64,000 bases of DNA from Pseudomonas sp. F(2018) (GTDB lineage Bacteria; Pseudomonadota; Gammaproteobacteria; Pseudomonadales; Pseudomonadaceae). The notes beneath the pieces were generated by a model. It made no database searches, was not told where the DNA came from, and was given only the letters and a program-made list of their open reading frames with translations. The stretch lies in NCBI RefSeq assembly GCF_005508865.1, contig NZ_SCOM01000004.1:310001-374000 (forward strand), written 5' to 3'. Below, piece by piece: positions 42,522-56,012 of this stretch (the stretch's first letter is position 1; each line of letters begins with the position of its first letter). A program made the translations under genes and the position numbers.

Positions 42522-42558
42522 CTGTTGTTTAAGTCGAGGCCCGGTACAATCCGGGCCT
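42522..42558 (+). promoter_or_regulatory. Candidate dnaE promoter nested in a perfect palindrome
   Basis: CTGTTG (42522-42527), a 17-base spacer and TACAAT (42545-42550). The -10 box occupies exactly the 6-base loop of an 8-bp perfect palindrome AGGCCCGG/CCGGGCCT (42537-42558), followed by TATCGTTT, which may also be the rnhB terminator. Confidence 0.5.
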
Positions 42559-42588
42559 TATCGTTTCTGTGTCACCAACGGGATTGTC

Positions 42589-46122
<3,534 letters not shown>

Positions 46123-46123
46123 A

Positions 46124-46144
46124 CGGCAGGCCTCGGGCCTGCCG
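46124..46144 (+). terminator. Hairpin after dnaE
   Basis: CGGCAGGCC-TCG-GGCCTGCCG, a 9-bp perfect stem starting 2 bases after the dnaE stop. There is no T-tract, so termination is uncertain. Confidence 0.5.
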
Positions 46145-46238
46145 CGTTCGGCCTCGACCACGGGCGCACTATCCCTTAAGGTAGGCGCCACATGGAACAC
46201 CGCCCGGCCCCTGGGCCGCCGATGCTAGACGGACGCTT

Positions 46239-47189
<951 letters not shown>

Positions 47190-47208
47190 TTGGCGTCATG
47201 CATCAACC

Positions 47209-47234
47209 ACGGGCCTTCGGGCCCGTTGTTGTTT
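47209..47234 (+). terminator. Rho-independent terminator of accA
   Basis: ACGGGCC-TTCG-GGCCCGT with a stable tetraloop, followed by TGTTGTTT. The tilS ATG is only 12 bases further on. Confidence 0.8.
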
Positions 47235-47245
47235 AAGCTGGCGGC

Positions 47246-48562
47246 ATGACCGCGCTCGAAACTTCCCTGCTCAATTCACTGGCTCCCTGGCGTAGCGCGC
47301 CGGGTTGGAGCGTCGCGCTGTCTGGCGGGCTGGATTCGACCGTGCTGCTGCACCTGCTGGCACGCCTGCGCGAGTGCGAGGCGCTGCCGCCGCTGTCCGC
47401 CGTGCATGTTCACCATGGTTTGCAGGCCATCGCCGATACCTGGCCGGCCCATTGCCAGTCGTTCTGTGACGAGCTGGGCGTGCCGCTGCGCATCGAGCGG
47501 GTGCAGGTGGATAGTGGCGCCAGTCTGGAGCGGGCGGCGCGCGAGGCGCGCTATGCCGCCTTTGAGCGCCAGTTAGGGCAGGGCGAAATCCTGTTGACCG
47601 GCCAGCATCGTGACGATCAGGCCGAGACCCTGTTGTTCCGCCTGCTGCGTGGCGCCGGCGTGCGTGGCCTGGCCGGCATGCCGACGGCTCGCCGTCTCGG
47701 CGAGGGATGGCTGGTACGCCCGCTATTGCAGGTGCCGCGTGCACAGCTCGAGGCCTATGCCCGCCAGCATGACCTGCGCTGGGTGGAAGACCCCTCCAAT
47801 GCCGATACCGGGCTGGCGCGCAACTTCCTGCGTCGCGAGGTGTTGCCCGCGCTGGCGCGTCACTGGCCGCAGGCCGGCGCCAGCCTGGCGCGAACCGCCG
47901 AACATATGCGCGAGGCCGCGCAATTGCTCGCCGAACTGGCCGAGCAGGATCTGGCCGCAGCACATCGCTTAGGTGCGTTCGATTGGCTGGGCCTGCCGTC
48001 CGTGCAGCTGCAGCCCCTGATCGCGTTGTCCGAGGCGCGTCAGCGCAACGCGCTGCGTCATTGGCTTGCACCGCATACCCAAATGCCGGATAGCGAGCAT
48101 TGGGCCGGTTGGCGCGATCTGCGCGATGCGGCGGCGGATGCCGCTGCGCTTTGGCGTCTGGATGGCGGCGAGCTGAGACGCTCCGACGGGCGGTTGTGGT
48201 GGCTCTCCGGCGAGTGGTTGCAACAGCCGCCGCAGCCCGCGGTCTGGGCCGATTCGGCGCAGCCGCTGCGCTTGCCCGACAATGGTCGGGTGCGGATAGA
48301 AGGAGAGGGGCCTGCCGCCCCGCTGCAAGTGCGTTATCGGCAGGGCGGCGAGGTCATGGCGCTGGCGGGGCGTGGCCATCGCGATCTCAAGCGTCTGCTC
48401 AACGAGCGCGGTGTGCCGGCATTCGTGCGCGGGCGCCTGCCGCTGCTGTATCGCGGCGACGAGCTGCTGGCCGTGGCCAACCTGCCGGGCCTGGATGGTC
48501 CCCCATCGGGAGAGTGGCGGCTGCACTGGTTGCCGCCGACCAACGCACAAGGTTTGAGCTGA
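47246..48562 (+). CDS. tilS: tRNA(Ile)-lysidine synthetase
   Basis: 438 residues. The PP-loop ATP pyrophosphatase motif SGGLDS is at 26-31, with the conserved HVHHGLQ and GHQ-type HRDDQAETLLFRLLRGAG blocks, then the bacterial TilS C-terminal domains. It converts C34 of the AUA-reading tRNA-Ile to lysidine, preventing misreading as Met. Its start is 20 bases downstream of the accA terminator, so its promoter may lie inside accA or it may rely on read-through. Confidence 0.95.
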   Translation: MTALETSLLNSLAPWRSAPGWSVALSGGLDSTVLLHLLARLRECEALPPLSAVHVHHGLQAIADTWPAHCQSFCDELGVPLRIERVQVDSGASLERAAREARYAAFERQLGQGEILLTGQHRDDQAETLLFRLLRGAGVRGLAGMPTARRLGEGWLVRPLLQVPRAQLEAYARQHDLRWVEDPSNADTGLARNFLRREVLPALARHWPQAGASLARTAEHMREAAQLLAELAEQDLAAAHRLGAFDWLGLPSVQLQPLIALSEARQRNALRHWLAPHTQMPDSEHWAGWRDLRDAAADAAALWRLDGGELRRSDGRLWWLSGEWLQQPPQPAVWADSAQPLRLPDNGRVRIEGEGPAAPLQVRYRQGGEVMALAGRGHRDLKRLLNERGVPAFVRGRLPLLYRGDELLAVANLPGLDGPPSGEWRLHWLPPTNAQGLS

Positions 48563-48719
48563 AAGGGCCTTTCCGGTAGACTACGCTCCCGTCTTGTTAC
48601 TGCTTCTGTGGGCTCCCTCGGAACCCGCAGTGGCATGCTTATTTCAGGTTGGTCAAGGACCGCCTGCGCTTTTACCCCGGCGGCGCTGACCGCTTGAACG
48701 CTGACTTCTAGGATTTTTC

Positions 48720-50348
48720 ATGACGCGCTACATCTTCGTCACGGGCGGTGTTGTTTCTTCTTTGGGGAAAGGCATCGCCTCGGCTTCTTTGGCGGCCATC
48801 CTGGAGGCGCGGGGCCTGAAGGTCACGATGCTCAAGCTGGACCCGTACATCAACGTCGATCCGGGCACCATGAGCCCGTTCCAGCACGGCGAGGTGTTCG
48901 TCACCCACGACGGCGCCGAGACCGACCTCGACCTGGGTCACTACGAGCGGTTCATCCGCACCACGATGACCAAGAACAACAACTTCACCACCGGCCGCGT
49001 CTACGAAGACGTGCTGCGCAAGGAGCGCCGTGGTGACTACCTGGGCGCCACCATCCAGGTGATCCCGCATATCACCGACGAGATCAAGCGCCGCGTGATC
49101 AAGGGCGCCGGTGATGCCGACGTGGCCATGGTCGAGATCGGCGGCACCGTGGGCGACATCGAGTCCCAGCCGTTCCTCGAGGCCGCGCGCCAGCTGCGCG
49201 TGGAGCTGGGTGCCAAGCGCGCCATGTTCATGCACCTGACCCTGGTGCCATACATCGCTACCGCCGGCGAGACCAAGACCAAGCCGACCCAGCATTCGGT
49301 CAAGGAACTGCGCTCCATCGGCGTGCAGCCGGACGTGCTGGTGTGCCGCTCCGACCACGAGATCGACCTGGCCTCGCGTCGCAAGATCGCCCTGTTCACC
49401 AACGTCGAGGAGCGTGCGGTCATCGCTCTGGAAGACGTCGATACCATCTACAAGATTCCGTCGGTGCTGCATGCCCAGGGCCTGGACGACATCGTCGTCG
49501 AGCGTTTCGGCCTGCAGTGCAATCCGGCCGACCTCTCCGAGTGGGACCGCGTGGTGGATGCCAAGCTGAACCCGGAGAAGGAAGTCACCATCGCCATGGT
49601 CGGCAAGTACATGGAGCTGCTGGATGCCTACAAGTCGCTGATCGAGGCGATGGGCCATGCCGGCATCGAGAACCGCACCAAGGTCAAGCTGCGCTACATC
49701 GACTCCGAGGAGATCGAGAACGAAGGCACCGCCAAGCTGGAAGGCGTCGACGCCATCCTGGTGCCGGGCGGCTTCGGTCTGCGTGGCGTGGAAGGCAAGA
49801 TCAAGACTGTGCAGTACGCCCGCGAGAACAAGATTCCCTACCTGGGCATCTGCCTCGGCATGCAGGTGGCGGTGATCGAGTACGCCCGCAATGTGCTGGG
49901 CTGGAAGGACGCCAACTCCACCGAGTTCGACCAGAACAGCGGCCATCCGGTGGTCGGCCTGATCACCGAGTGGCAGGACGCCACCGGCGCTACCGAGACC
50001 CGTACCGACGCCTCCGACCTGGGCGGCACCATGCGCCTGGGCGCCCAGGACTGCCAGCTGATCGGCGGCTCCAACGTGCGCGAGTGCTATGGCAAGGACG
50101 TGATCGTCGAGCGCCATCGCCACCGCTACGAAGTGAACAACAACCTGCTGCCGCAACTGGAGCAGGCCGGCCTGAAGATCACCGGTCGCTCCGCCGACGG
50201 CGCGCTGGTCGAAGTGGTCGAGGCTCCGGATCATCCGTGGTTCGTCGCCTGCCAGTTCCACCCGGAATTCACTTCCACCCCGCGTGACGGCCACCCGCTG
50301 TTCAGCGGCTTCGTCAAGGCCGCGCTGAAGCAGGCCGGCAAGGCATAA
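48720..50348 (+). CDS. pyrG: CTP synthase
   Basis: 542 residues. The N-terminal amidoligase domain begins TRYIFVTGGVVSSLGKG (P-loop). The C-terminal class-I glutamine amidotransferase domain has nucleophile C378 in YLGICLGMQVAV and the His/Glu pair in CQFHPEF near the end. It aminates UTP to CTP. It is preceded by 157 non-coding bases, and kdsA follows 10 bases after its stop. Confidence 0.98.
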   Translation: MTRYIFVTGGVVSSLGKGIASASLAAILEARGLKVTMLKLDPYINVDPGTMSPFQHGEVFVTHDGAETDLDLGHYERFIRTTMTKNNNFTTGRVYEDVLRKERRGDYLGATIQVIPHITDEIKRRVIKGAGDADVAMVEIGGTVGDIESQPFLEAARQLRVELGAKRAMFMHLTLVPYIATAGETKTKPTQHSVKELRSIGVQPDVLVCRSDHEIDLASRRKIALFTNVEERAVIALEDVDTIYKIPSVLHAQGLDDIVVERFGLQCNPADLSEWDRVVDAKLNPEKEVTIAMVGKYMELLDAYKSLIEAMGHAGIENRTKVKLRYIDSEEIENEGTAKLEGVDAILVPGGFGLRGVEGKIKTVQYARENKIPYLGICLGMQVAVIEYARNVLGWKDANSTEFDQNSGHPVVGLITEWQDATGATETRTDASDLGGTMRLGAQDCQLIGGSNVRECYGKDVIVERHRHRYEVNNNLLPQLEQAGLKITGRSADGALVEVVEAPDHPWFVACQFHPEFTSTPRDGHPLFSGFVKAALKQAGKA

Positions 50349-50358
50349 GGCAAAGGAC

Positions 50359-51204
50359 ATGACCCAGAAGATCATCAAGGTCGGCGATATCGAGATCGCC
50401 AACGACAAGCCGTTCGTGCTGTTCGGCGGCATCAACGTCCTCGAGTCGCGCGACCTGGCCATGCAGGCCTGCGAAGAATACGTGCGCGTCACCGAGAAGC
50501 TCGGCATCCCCTACGTGTTCAAGGCCAGCTTCGACAAGGCCAACCGCTCCTCCGTCACCTCCTTCCGCGGCCCGGGCCTGGAAAAGGGCATGAAGATCTT
50601 CGAGGAAGTGAAGAAGACCTTCGGCGTGCCGGTGATCACCGACGTGCACGAGCCCTACCAGGCTGCCCCGGTGGCCGAGGTGTGCGACATCATCCAGCTG
50701 CCGGCTTTCCTCTCGCGGCAGACCGACCTGGTGGTGGCCATGGCCAAGACCAACGCCGTGATCAACATCAAAAAGGCCCAGTTCCTCGCGCCCCAGGAGA
50801 TGAAGCACATCCTGACCAAGTGCGAAGAGGCCGGTAACGACCGACTGATCCTCTGCGAGCGCGGTTCCTCCTTCGGTTACAACAACCTGGTGGTGGACAT
50901 GCTCGGCTTCGGCATCATGAAGCAGTTCAACTACCCGGTGTTCTTCGACGTCACCCATGCCCTGCAGATGCCGGGCGGCCGCGCCGATTCGGCCGGTGGT
51001 CGTCGCGCCCAGGTCACCGACCTGGCCAAGGCCGGCATGAGCCAGGGCCTGGCCGGCCTGTTCCTCGAGGCCCACCCGGACCCGAACAACGCCAAGTGCG
51101 ATGGTCCTTGCGCCCTGCGTCTGGACAAGCTGGAACCCTTCCTCACCCAGCTCAAGCAGCTGGATGATCTGGTCAAAAGTTTTGCCCCGATCGAGACGGC
51201 ATAA
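50359..51204 (+). CDS. kdsA: 2-dehydro-3-deoxyphosphooctonate aldolase (Kdo-8-phosphate synthase)
   Basis: 281 residues, TIM barrel. It has NVLESRDLAMQACEEY, the PEP/A5P-binding FKASFDKANRSSVTSFRGPGL, and the C-terminal DVTHALQMPG. It condenses PEP with arabinose-5-phosphate to give Kdo-8-P for the LPS inner core, complementing the lpx genes. It is 10 bases downstream of pyrG and 42 upstream of eno. Confidence 0.98.
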   Translation: MTQKIIKVGDIEIANDKPFVLFGGINVLESRDLAMQACEEYVRVTEKLGIPYVFKASFDKANRSSVTSFRGPGLEKGMKIFEEVKKTFGVPVITDVHEPYQAAPVAEVCDIIQLPAFLSRQTDLVVAMAKTNAVINIKKAQFLAPQEMKHILTKCEEAGNDRLILCERGSSFGYNNLVVDMLGFGIMKQFNYPVFFDVTHALQMPGGRADSAGGRRAQVTDLAKAGMSQGLAGLFLEAHPDPNNAKCDGPCALRLDKLEPFLTQLKQLDDLVKSFAPIETA

Positions 51205-51246
51205 GCCTCTCGTTCACGCATCTTTCAACTGTTGGAGCTAGCAAGA

Positions 51247-52536
51247 ATGGCAAAGATCGTCGACATCAAGGGCCGTGAGGTTCTCGACTCCCGTGGCAAC
51301 CCCACCGTAGAAGCCGATGTGATCCTCGAAGGCGGCATCATCGGCAGCGCCTGCGCGCCGTCCGGTGCCTCCACCGGTTCCCGTGAAGCGCTGGAACTGC
51401 GCGATGGCGACAAGAGCCGTTACCTGGGCAAGGGCGTGCTGAAGGCCGTGGCCAACATCAACGGCCCGATCCGCGACCTGCTGCTGGGCAAAGACGCCCG
51501 TGAGCAGAAGACCCTCGACCTGGCCATGATCGAACTGGACGGTACCGAGAACAAAGGCAAGCTGGGTGCCAACGCCATCCTCGCCGTGTCCCTGGCTGCC
51601 GCCAAGGCCGCCGCTCAGGCCAAGGGCGTGCCGCTGTATGCGCACATCGCCGACCTCAACGGCACCCCGGGCGTCTACTCCATGCCGGTACCGATGATGA
51701 ACATCATCAACGGCGGCGAGCACGCCGATAACAACGTCGACATCCAGGAGTTCATGGTTCAGCCGGTTGGCGCCAAGAACTTCGCCGACGCCCTGCGCAT
51801 GGGTGCCGAGATCTTCCATCACCTCAAAGCCGTGCTGAAGGCCCGTGGCCTGAACACCGCCGTGGGTGACGAGGGCGGCTTCGCGCCGAACCTGGCCTCC
51901 AACGAAGACGCCCTGGCCGCCATTGCCGAGGCCGTGGCCAATGCCGGCTATAAGCTGGGCGAGGACATCACCCTGGCCCTGGACTGCGCGTCGTCCGAGT
52001 TCTTCAAGGACGGCCAGTACGACCTCGAAGGCGAAGGCAAGGTATTCAGCGCCGAAGGCTTCGCCGACTACCTGGCCGGCCTGACCCAGCGCTACCCGAT
52101 CATCTCCATCGAAGACGGCATGGACGAGTCCGACTGGGCTGGCTGGAAAGTCCTGACCGACAAGATCGGCGACAAGGTGCAGCTGGTTGGTGACGATCTA
52201 TTCGTGACCAACACCAAGATCCTCAAGCGCGGCATCGACGAGAAGATCGGCAACTCGATCCTGATCAAGTTCAACCAGATCGGCTCGCTGACCGAGACCC
52301 TGGAAGCCATCCAGATGGCCAAGGCCGCCGGCTTCACCGCCGTGATCTCGCACCGCTCCGGTGAGACCGAGGACAGCACCATCGCCGACCTGGCCGTGGG
52401 CACCGCCGCCGGCCAGATCAAGACCGGCTCCCTGTGCCGTTCGGATCGCGTCTCCAAGTACAACCAGCTGCTGCGTATCGAAGAGCAGCTCGGCGGGAAA
52501 GCGCCTTATAAAGGCCGCGCCGAGTTCCGCGGCTAA
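51247..52536 (+). CDS. eno: Enolase
   Basis: 429 residues from ATG 51247 (MAKIVDIKGREVLDSRGNPTVE), preceded by TTGGAGCTAGCAAG. Substrate and metal motifs include GEHADNNVDIQEFM, VGDEGGFAPNL, SIEDGMDESDW and the signature ILIKFNQIGSLTET with SHRSGETED. It interconverts 2-phosphoglycerate and PEP, and in gammaproteobacteria also sits in the RNA degradosome. PEP is a substrate of the upstream gene kdsA. It ends in a hairpin terminator immediately before ftsB. Confidence 0.99.
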   Translation: MAKIVDIKGREVLDSRGNPTVEADVILEGGIIGSACAPSGASTGSREALELRDGDKSRYLGKGVLKAVANINGPIRDLLLGKDAREQKTLDLAMIELDGTENKGKLGANAILAVSLAAAKAAAQAKGVPLYAHIADLNGTPGVYSMPVPMMNIINGGEHADNNVDIQEFMVQPVGAKNFADALRMGAEIFHHLKAVLKARGLNTAVGDEGGFAPNLASNEDALAAIAEAVANAGYKLGEDITLALDCASSEFFKDGQYDLEGEGKVFSAEGFADYLAGLTQRYPIISIEDGMDESDWAGWKVLTDKIGDKVQLVGDDLFVTNTKILKRGIDEKIGNSILIKFNQIGSLTETLEAIQMAKAAGFTAVISHRSGETEDSTIADLAVGTAAGQIKTGSLCRSDRVSKYNQLLRIEEQLGGKAPYKGRAEFRG

Positions 52537-52549
52537 GCCGGGAATGGTA

Positions 52550-52576
52550 AAAGGGGCAGCGCAAGCTGCCCTTTTC
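52550..52576 (+). terminator. Terminator-like hairpin between eno and ftsB
   Basis: GGGCAGC-GCAA-GCTGCCC with a GNRA-type loop, flanked by AAAAG and TTTTC. The first possible ftsB ATG (52579) lies within 3 bases of the T-tract. Confidence 0.8.
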
Positions 52577-52578
52577 AT

Positions 52579-52878
52579 ATGGATATTTCTGTACCGATGT
52601 CGAAAGCTCCCTACTGGCTGTTCGTCGCCCTCGTGCTGGTGCTGGCCGGTCTGCAGTATCGCCTGTGGGTGGGTGAGGGCAGCCTGGCTCAGGTCACTGA
52701 GCTCAAGCGCCAGATCGCCGATCAGCAGGGCGAGAACGAGCGCTTGCTCGAGCGCAACCGCATCCTCGAGGCCGAAGTGCTGGAGCTGAAGAAAGGCACC
52801 GAGACCGTGGAAGAGCGCGCCCGCCATGAGCTGGGCATGGTCAAAGAGGGTGAGACCCTCTACCAGCTGGCCGAATGA
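52579..52878 (+). CDS. ftsB: Cell division protein FtsB
   Basis: 99 residues from ATG 52579, or 93 from ATG 52597 (MSKAPYWLFV), closer to the homologous start. Neither has a visible Shine-Dalgarno: the first follows the eno terminator T-tract directly, the second an A/T-rich stretch. One membrane helix (YWLFVALVLVLAGLQYRLWV) precedes a periplasmic leucine-zipper coiled coil (LKRQIADQQGENERLLERN and on) and the conserved EERARHELGMVKEGE. It joins FtsL and FtsQ in the divisome. It overlaps ispD by 4 bases. Confidence 0.93.
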   Translation: MDISVPMSKAPYWLFVALVLVLAGLQYRLWVGEGSLAQVTELKRQIADQQGENERLLERNRILEAEVLELKKGTETVEERARHELGMVKEGETLYQLAE

Positions 52879-53585
52879 ACAACCCCGAACTTCCCGCTTT
52901 CTGGGTGGTGATTCCCGCCGCCGGCATCGGCTCGCGCATGCGTGCCGACCGCCCCAAGCAGTATCTGCAGCTGGCCGGGCGGACCATCCTCGAGCACAGC
53001 CTCAATTGTTTCCTCGATCATCCGCGGCTCAAGGGTCTGGTGCTCAGCCTGGCGGCGGACGATCCCTTCTGGCCGACCCTGGCCTGTGCCAATGATCCGC
53101 GCATCTGTCGCGCTGCAGGCGGCACCGAGCGCGCCGACTCGGTGCTGGCCGGCCTGCTGCAGCTGCTGGAACTGGGCGCCGAAGCCGATGATTGGGTGCT
53201 GGTGCACGACGCCGCGCGGCCCAATTTGGCGCGCAGCGACCTCGACGGTCTGCTGGGCGAGCTGGCGAACGATCCGGTCGGCGGCCTGCTGGCCGTGCCG
53301 GCCCGCGACACGCTCAAGCGCGCGGGTGCCGATGGCCGGGTGGCCGAGACGGTGGACCGCAGCCTGATCTGGCAAGCCTATACGCCGCAGATGTTCCGCT
53401 TTGCCGCCCTGCATCGGGCCCTGGCCGATGCGCTGGTGGCCGGCGTGGCCATCACCGACGAGGCCTCGGCCCTGGAGTGGGCCGGGCAGGCGCCGAAGCT
53501 GGTGGAGGGACGGGCGGACAATCTGAAGATCACCCGACCGGAAGACTTGGAGTGGCTGCGCCAGCGCTGGGCGCACAAGGTCTGA
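52875..53585 (+). CDS. ispD: 2-C-methyl-D-erythritol 4-phosphate cytidylyltransferase
   Basis: 236 residues. The nucleotidyltransferase P-loop-like motif PAAGIGSRMRADRPKQYL is at 14-31, with VLVHDAARP and the C-terminal DNLKITRPEDLEW. It forms CDP-ME in the MEP pathway, downstream of Dxr. It starts inside the end of ftsB. The usual neighbour ispF is not next; a REP doublet and a convergent chemoreceptor gene follow instead. Confidence 0.96.
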   Translation: MNNPELPAFWVVIPAAGIGSRMRADRPKQYLQLAGRTILEHSLNCFLDHPRLKGLVLSLAADDPFWPTLACANDPRICRAAGGTERADSVLAGLLQLLELGAEADDWVLVHDAARPNLARSDLDGLLGELANDPVGGLLAVPARDTLKRAGADGRVAETVDRSLIWQAYTPQMFRFAALHRALADALVAGVAITDEASALEWAGQAPKLVEGRADNLKITRPEDLEWLRQRWAHKV

Positions 53586-53591
53586 CAGCGG

Positions 53592-53650
53592 TGTAGCCCG
53601 GACTTCAGTCCGGGGTCTGTCGCCAGTCCCGGACTGAAGTCCGGGCTACC
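53592..53650. repeat. REP pair of the GTAGCCCGG type
   Basis: GTAGCCCGGACTTCAGTCCGGG (53593-53614) is inverted to CCCGGACTGAAGTCCGGGCTAC (53628-53649) with 13 bases between; each arm is itself palindromic. It lies between the convergent ispD and chemoreceptor genes and differs in family from the REP pair at 19943. Confidence 0.9.
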
Positions 53651-53697
53651 GTCTGATGCAATGGAAGGCGGGGTTAATAATCCCGCCATTTCCCGTC

Positions 53698-55836
53698 TTA
53701 CACCCGGAACTGATTGATCAACCGCCGCTGCTGCTCGGCCAGCTTGGTCAGCTCGGCACTGGCACCGCTGGCCTCGTCGGCGCCGCCCGCCACTTCGGCG
53801 GCCACCTGGCCGATGTTGGTGACGTTGCGGTTGATGTCCTCGGCCACTGCGCTCTGTTCCTCGGCGGCGCTGGCGATCTGGGTGTTCATGTCGTTGATCA
53901 CCGATACCGCCTGGGTGATGTTCTCCAGCGCCGAGGCGGCGATCTGCGCCTGCTGCACGCTGTCGTCGGTGCGCGCCTGGCTCTGCTCCATCACGGTCAC
54001 CACCTCGCGGGTGCCGTGCTGCAGCTGCTGGATCATGCTCTGGATCTCTTCGGTGGCCTGCTGGGTCTTCTGCGCCAGGTTGCGCACCTCGTCGGCCACC
54101 ACGGCGAAGCCGCGGCCCTGCTCGCCGGCCCGAGCCGCCTCGATGGCGGCGTTGAGCGCCAGCAGGTTGGTCTGCTCGGCGATGCCGCGAATCGCCACCA
54201 GGATGGCGTTGATGTTCTCGCTGTCCTTGGCCAGGGTCTGCACCACGCCCACGGCGCGGCCGATCTCGCCGGCCAGGGCGGAAATCGCCTTGGCGGTGCC
54301 CTCGACGATGCGCTTGCCGTCGTTGGCCGAGCGGTCGGCGTGGCTGGCAGCTTCCGCCGCCTGGGTGGCGTTGCGCGCCACGTCCTGGGCGGTGGCGGTC
54401 ATCTCGTGCACGGCGGTGGCGACCTGGTCGATCTCGGCCATCTGCCGCTGCACGCCCTGGTTGGTGCGGATGGCGATGTCGGCGGTGTGCTCTGAGGAGT
54501 CGCTGACCTTCTGCACCGAGGTGACCACGTCGCGGATCATGTTCTGCAGCTTGTTGAGGAAGGTGTTGAAGCCGCTGGCGATCTGCCCCAGCTCGTCGGC
54601 GCGGTCCACCTGTAGGCGCACGGTGAGGTCGCCGTCGCCCTTGGCGATATCGTCGAGCATGGCCGCCATGTCCTTCAGCGGACGGGCGATGCCGTAGCCG
54701 ACGAACCAGATCACCAGCAGACCCAGGGCGGCGATCAGCAGGCCGACCAGGGCCATGCCGAAGGTGTCCTCGTTGGCCTGTTCGGCCAGGCCGGCCTGCA
54801 GCTGCTGCAGATCGGCGAACACCGCCGAGGTCGGCAGGGTGATGGCCAGGGTCCAGCGGGTGGAAGTGCCGGCCACCTGGAACGGCAGCAGCAGCTGGAA
54901 CAGCTGTTGCTCCTCGTCCAGCTTGAGAATCGGCTCGGTACCGCTGCTCTGCTTGAGGCGCTCCAGCAGCTCCGCGTCGAGGGCCTTGGCAGCGGGCTGG
55001 CCGACCAGCGAGGCGTCCTTGGTGGCGGCAATGAGGGTGCCGTTGGCGGCAATCAGCGCCAGCTCGCCGGCGCCTTCGTAGAGTTCGCCGTTGGCGCTGG
55101 TGAGCAGTCCCTGGATGAAGTCCAGGGCCAGGTCGTTGCCAACCACGCCCTTGAACTGGCCGTCGACCAGAATCGGCGCGTTGAACGAGGAGACCAGCAC
55201 CTGCTTGCCGCCGAAGTCATATGAGGCCGGGTCGACCACGCAGGGCTGCTTGCTGGCCTTGGGGCACAGGTAGTACTCGCCCTCGCGCACGCCGGTGGGC
55301 AGCAGCTTCTCGCTCTCCATCTGCACGGCGGTCAGCGGGGCGACCTTGAATTGTCCGCCATCGCGGTACCACCAGGGCATGAAGCGCCCGGTGGCGTCGT
55401 AGCCGGCGGCTTCCTGGCCGGCGTAGAGGTCATCGTCCTGATCGAAGGCGTTGGGCTCCCAGCCGATGTACAGGTCGATCAGCTCCGGATTCTTTTTCAG
55501 GTAGACGCCTACCAGCGTCGACAGCTCGTCGCGGCTCAGGCTGACCTTGGCGGCACCGTCCGCGCCTGGCGCCATCTGGCTGTTCAGCGTGGCGAGCGAC
55601 TTCGAGAGGGTCATGGGCGCTTCGAACTGGCGCTGCAGCTTGCCCACCTGGGCTTCGGCCAGGGCGACCAGGCGTTGATCGATGACCTGCTCCAGCAGCC
55701 CCTGGGTGCGTTCATGCACCAGGGTCTGGGTGCGTGAGCTGGCGAACAGGGCGTACAGCACCAGTGCCACGACAACGGCCAGTACGCTGGCGCCCGCCAG
55801 GACGACCACGGAAAACTGGATGGACTTGAAGCGCAT
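53698..55836 (-). CDS. Methyl-accepting chemotaxis protein with dCache-type sensor
   Basis: 712 residues. There is a transmembrane helix at ~8-32, a large periplasmic region (~33-355) of double-Cache size and pattern, a second helix (~357-381), HAMP (from ARPLKDMAAMLDDIA) and a methyl-accepting signalling domain whose hairpin tip contains EQTNLLALNAAIEAARAGEQ. In the distal Cache module WEPNAF, PWWYRDGG and a later Asp (VVGNDLALD) are spaced like the amine/amino-acid binding motif of dCache receptors such as McpU/TlpQ, but the ligand is inference. No che genes are nearby. GGAG precedes the ATG. Confidence 0.93.
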   Translation of the reverse strand: MRFKSIQFSVVVLAGASVLAVVVALVLYALFASSRTQTLVHERTQGLLEQVIDQRLVALAEAQVGKLQRQFEAPMTLSKSLATLNSQMAPGADGAAKVSLSRDELSTLVGVYLKKNPELIDLYIGWEPNAFDQDDDLYAGQEAAGYDATGRFMPWWYRDGGQFKVAPLTAVQMESEKLLPTGVREGEYYLCPKASKQPCVVDPASYDFGGKQVLVSSFNAPILVDGQFKGVVGNDLALDFIQGLLTSANGELYEGAGELALIAANGTLIAATKDASLVGQPAAKALDAELLERLKQSSGTEPILKLDEEQQLFQLLLPFQVAGTSTRWTLAITLPTSAVFADLQQLQAGLAEQANEDTFGMALVGLLIAALGLLVIWFVGYGIARPLKDMAAMLDDIAKGDGDLTVRLQVDRADELGQIASGFNTFLNKLQNMIRDVVTSVQKVSDSSEHTADIAIRTNQGVQRQMAEIDQVATAVHEMTATAQDVARNATQAAEAASHADRSANDGKRIVEGTAKAISALAGEIGRAVGVVQTLAKDSENINAILVAIRGIAEQTNLLALNAAIEAARAGEQGRGFAVVADEVRNLAQKTQQATEEIQSMIQQLQHGTREVVTVMEQSQARTDDSVQQAQIAASALENITQAVSVINDMNTQIASAAEEQSAVAEDINRNVTNIGQVAAEVAGGADEASGASAELTKLAEQQRRLINQFRV

Positions 55837-56012
55837 AGGGACTCCACATCATCGGGTTGTGCCTGTCCCTGGCTTATCGGCCGCGCCGCACAAAAGCATT
55901 AGCCGCCTCTGCAACTAGCAAAGATCGCCAGCGGTCAGAGTGCAAGCGGGAGCATTGTCCCACTGCGTCTGGCGGCCTAGCATACGGCGCCTGTATTACC
56001 CGGAGATTCGAT

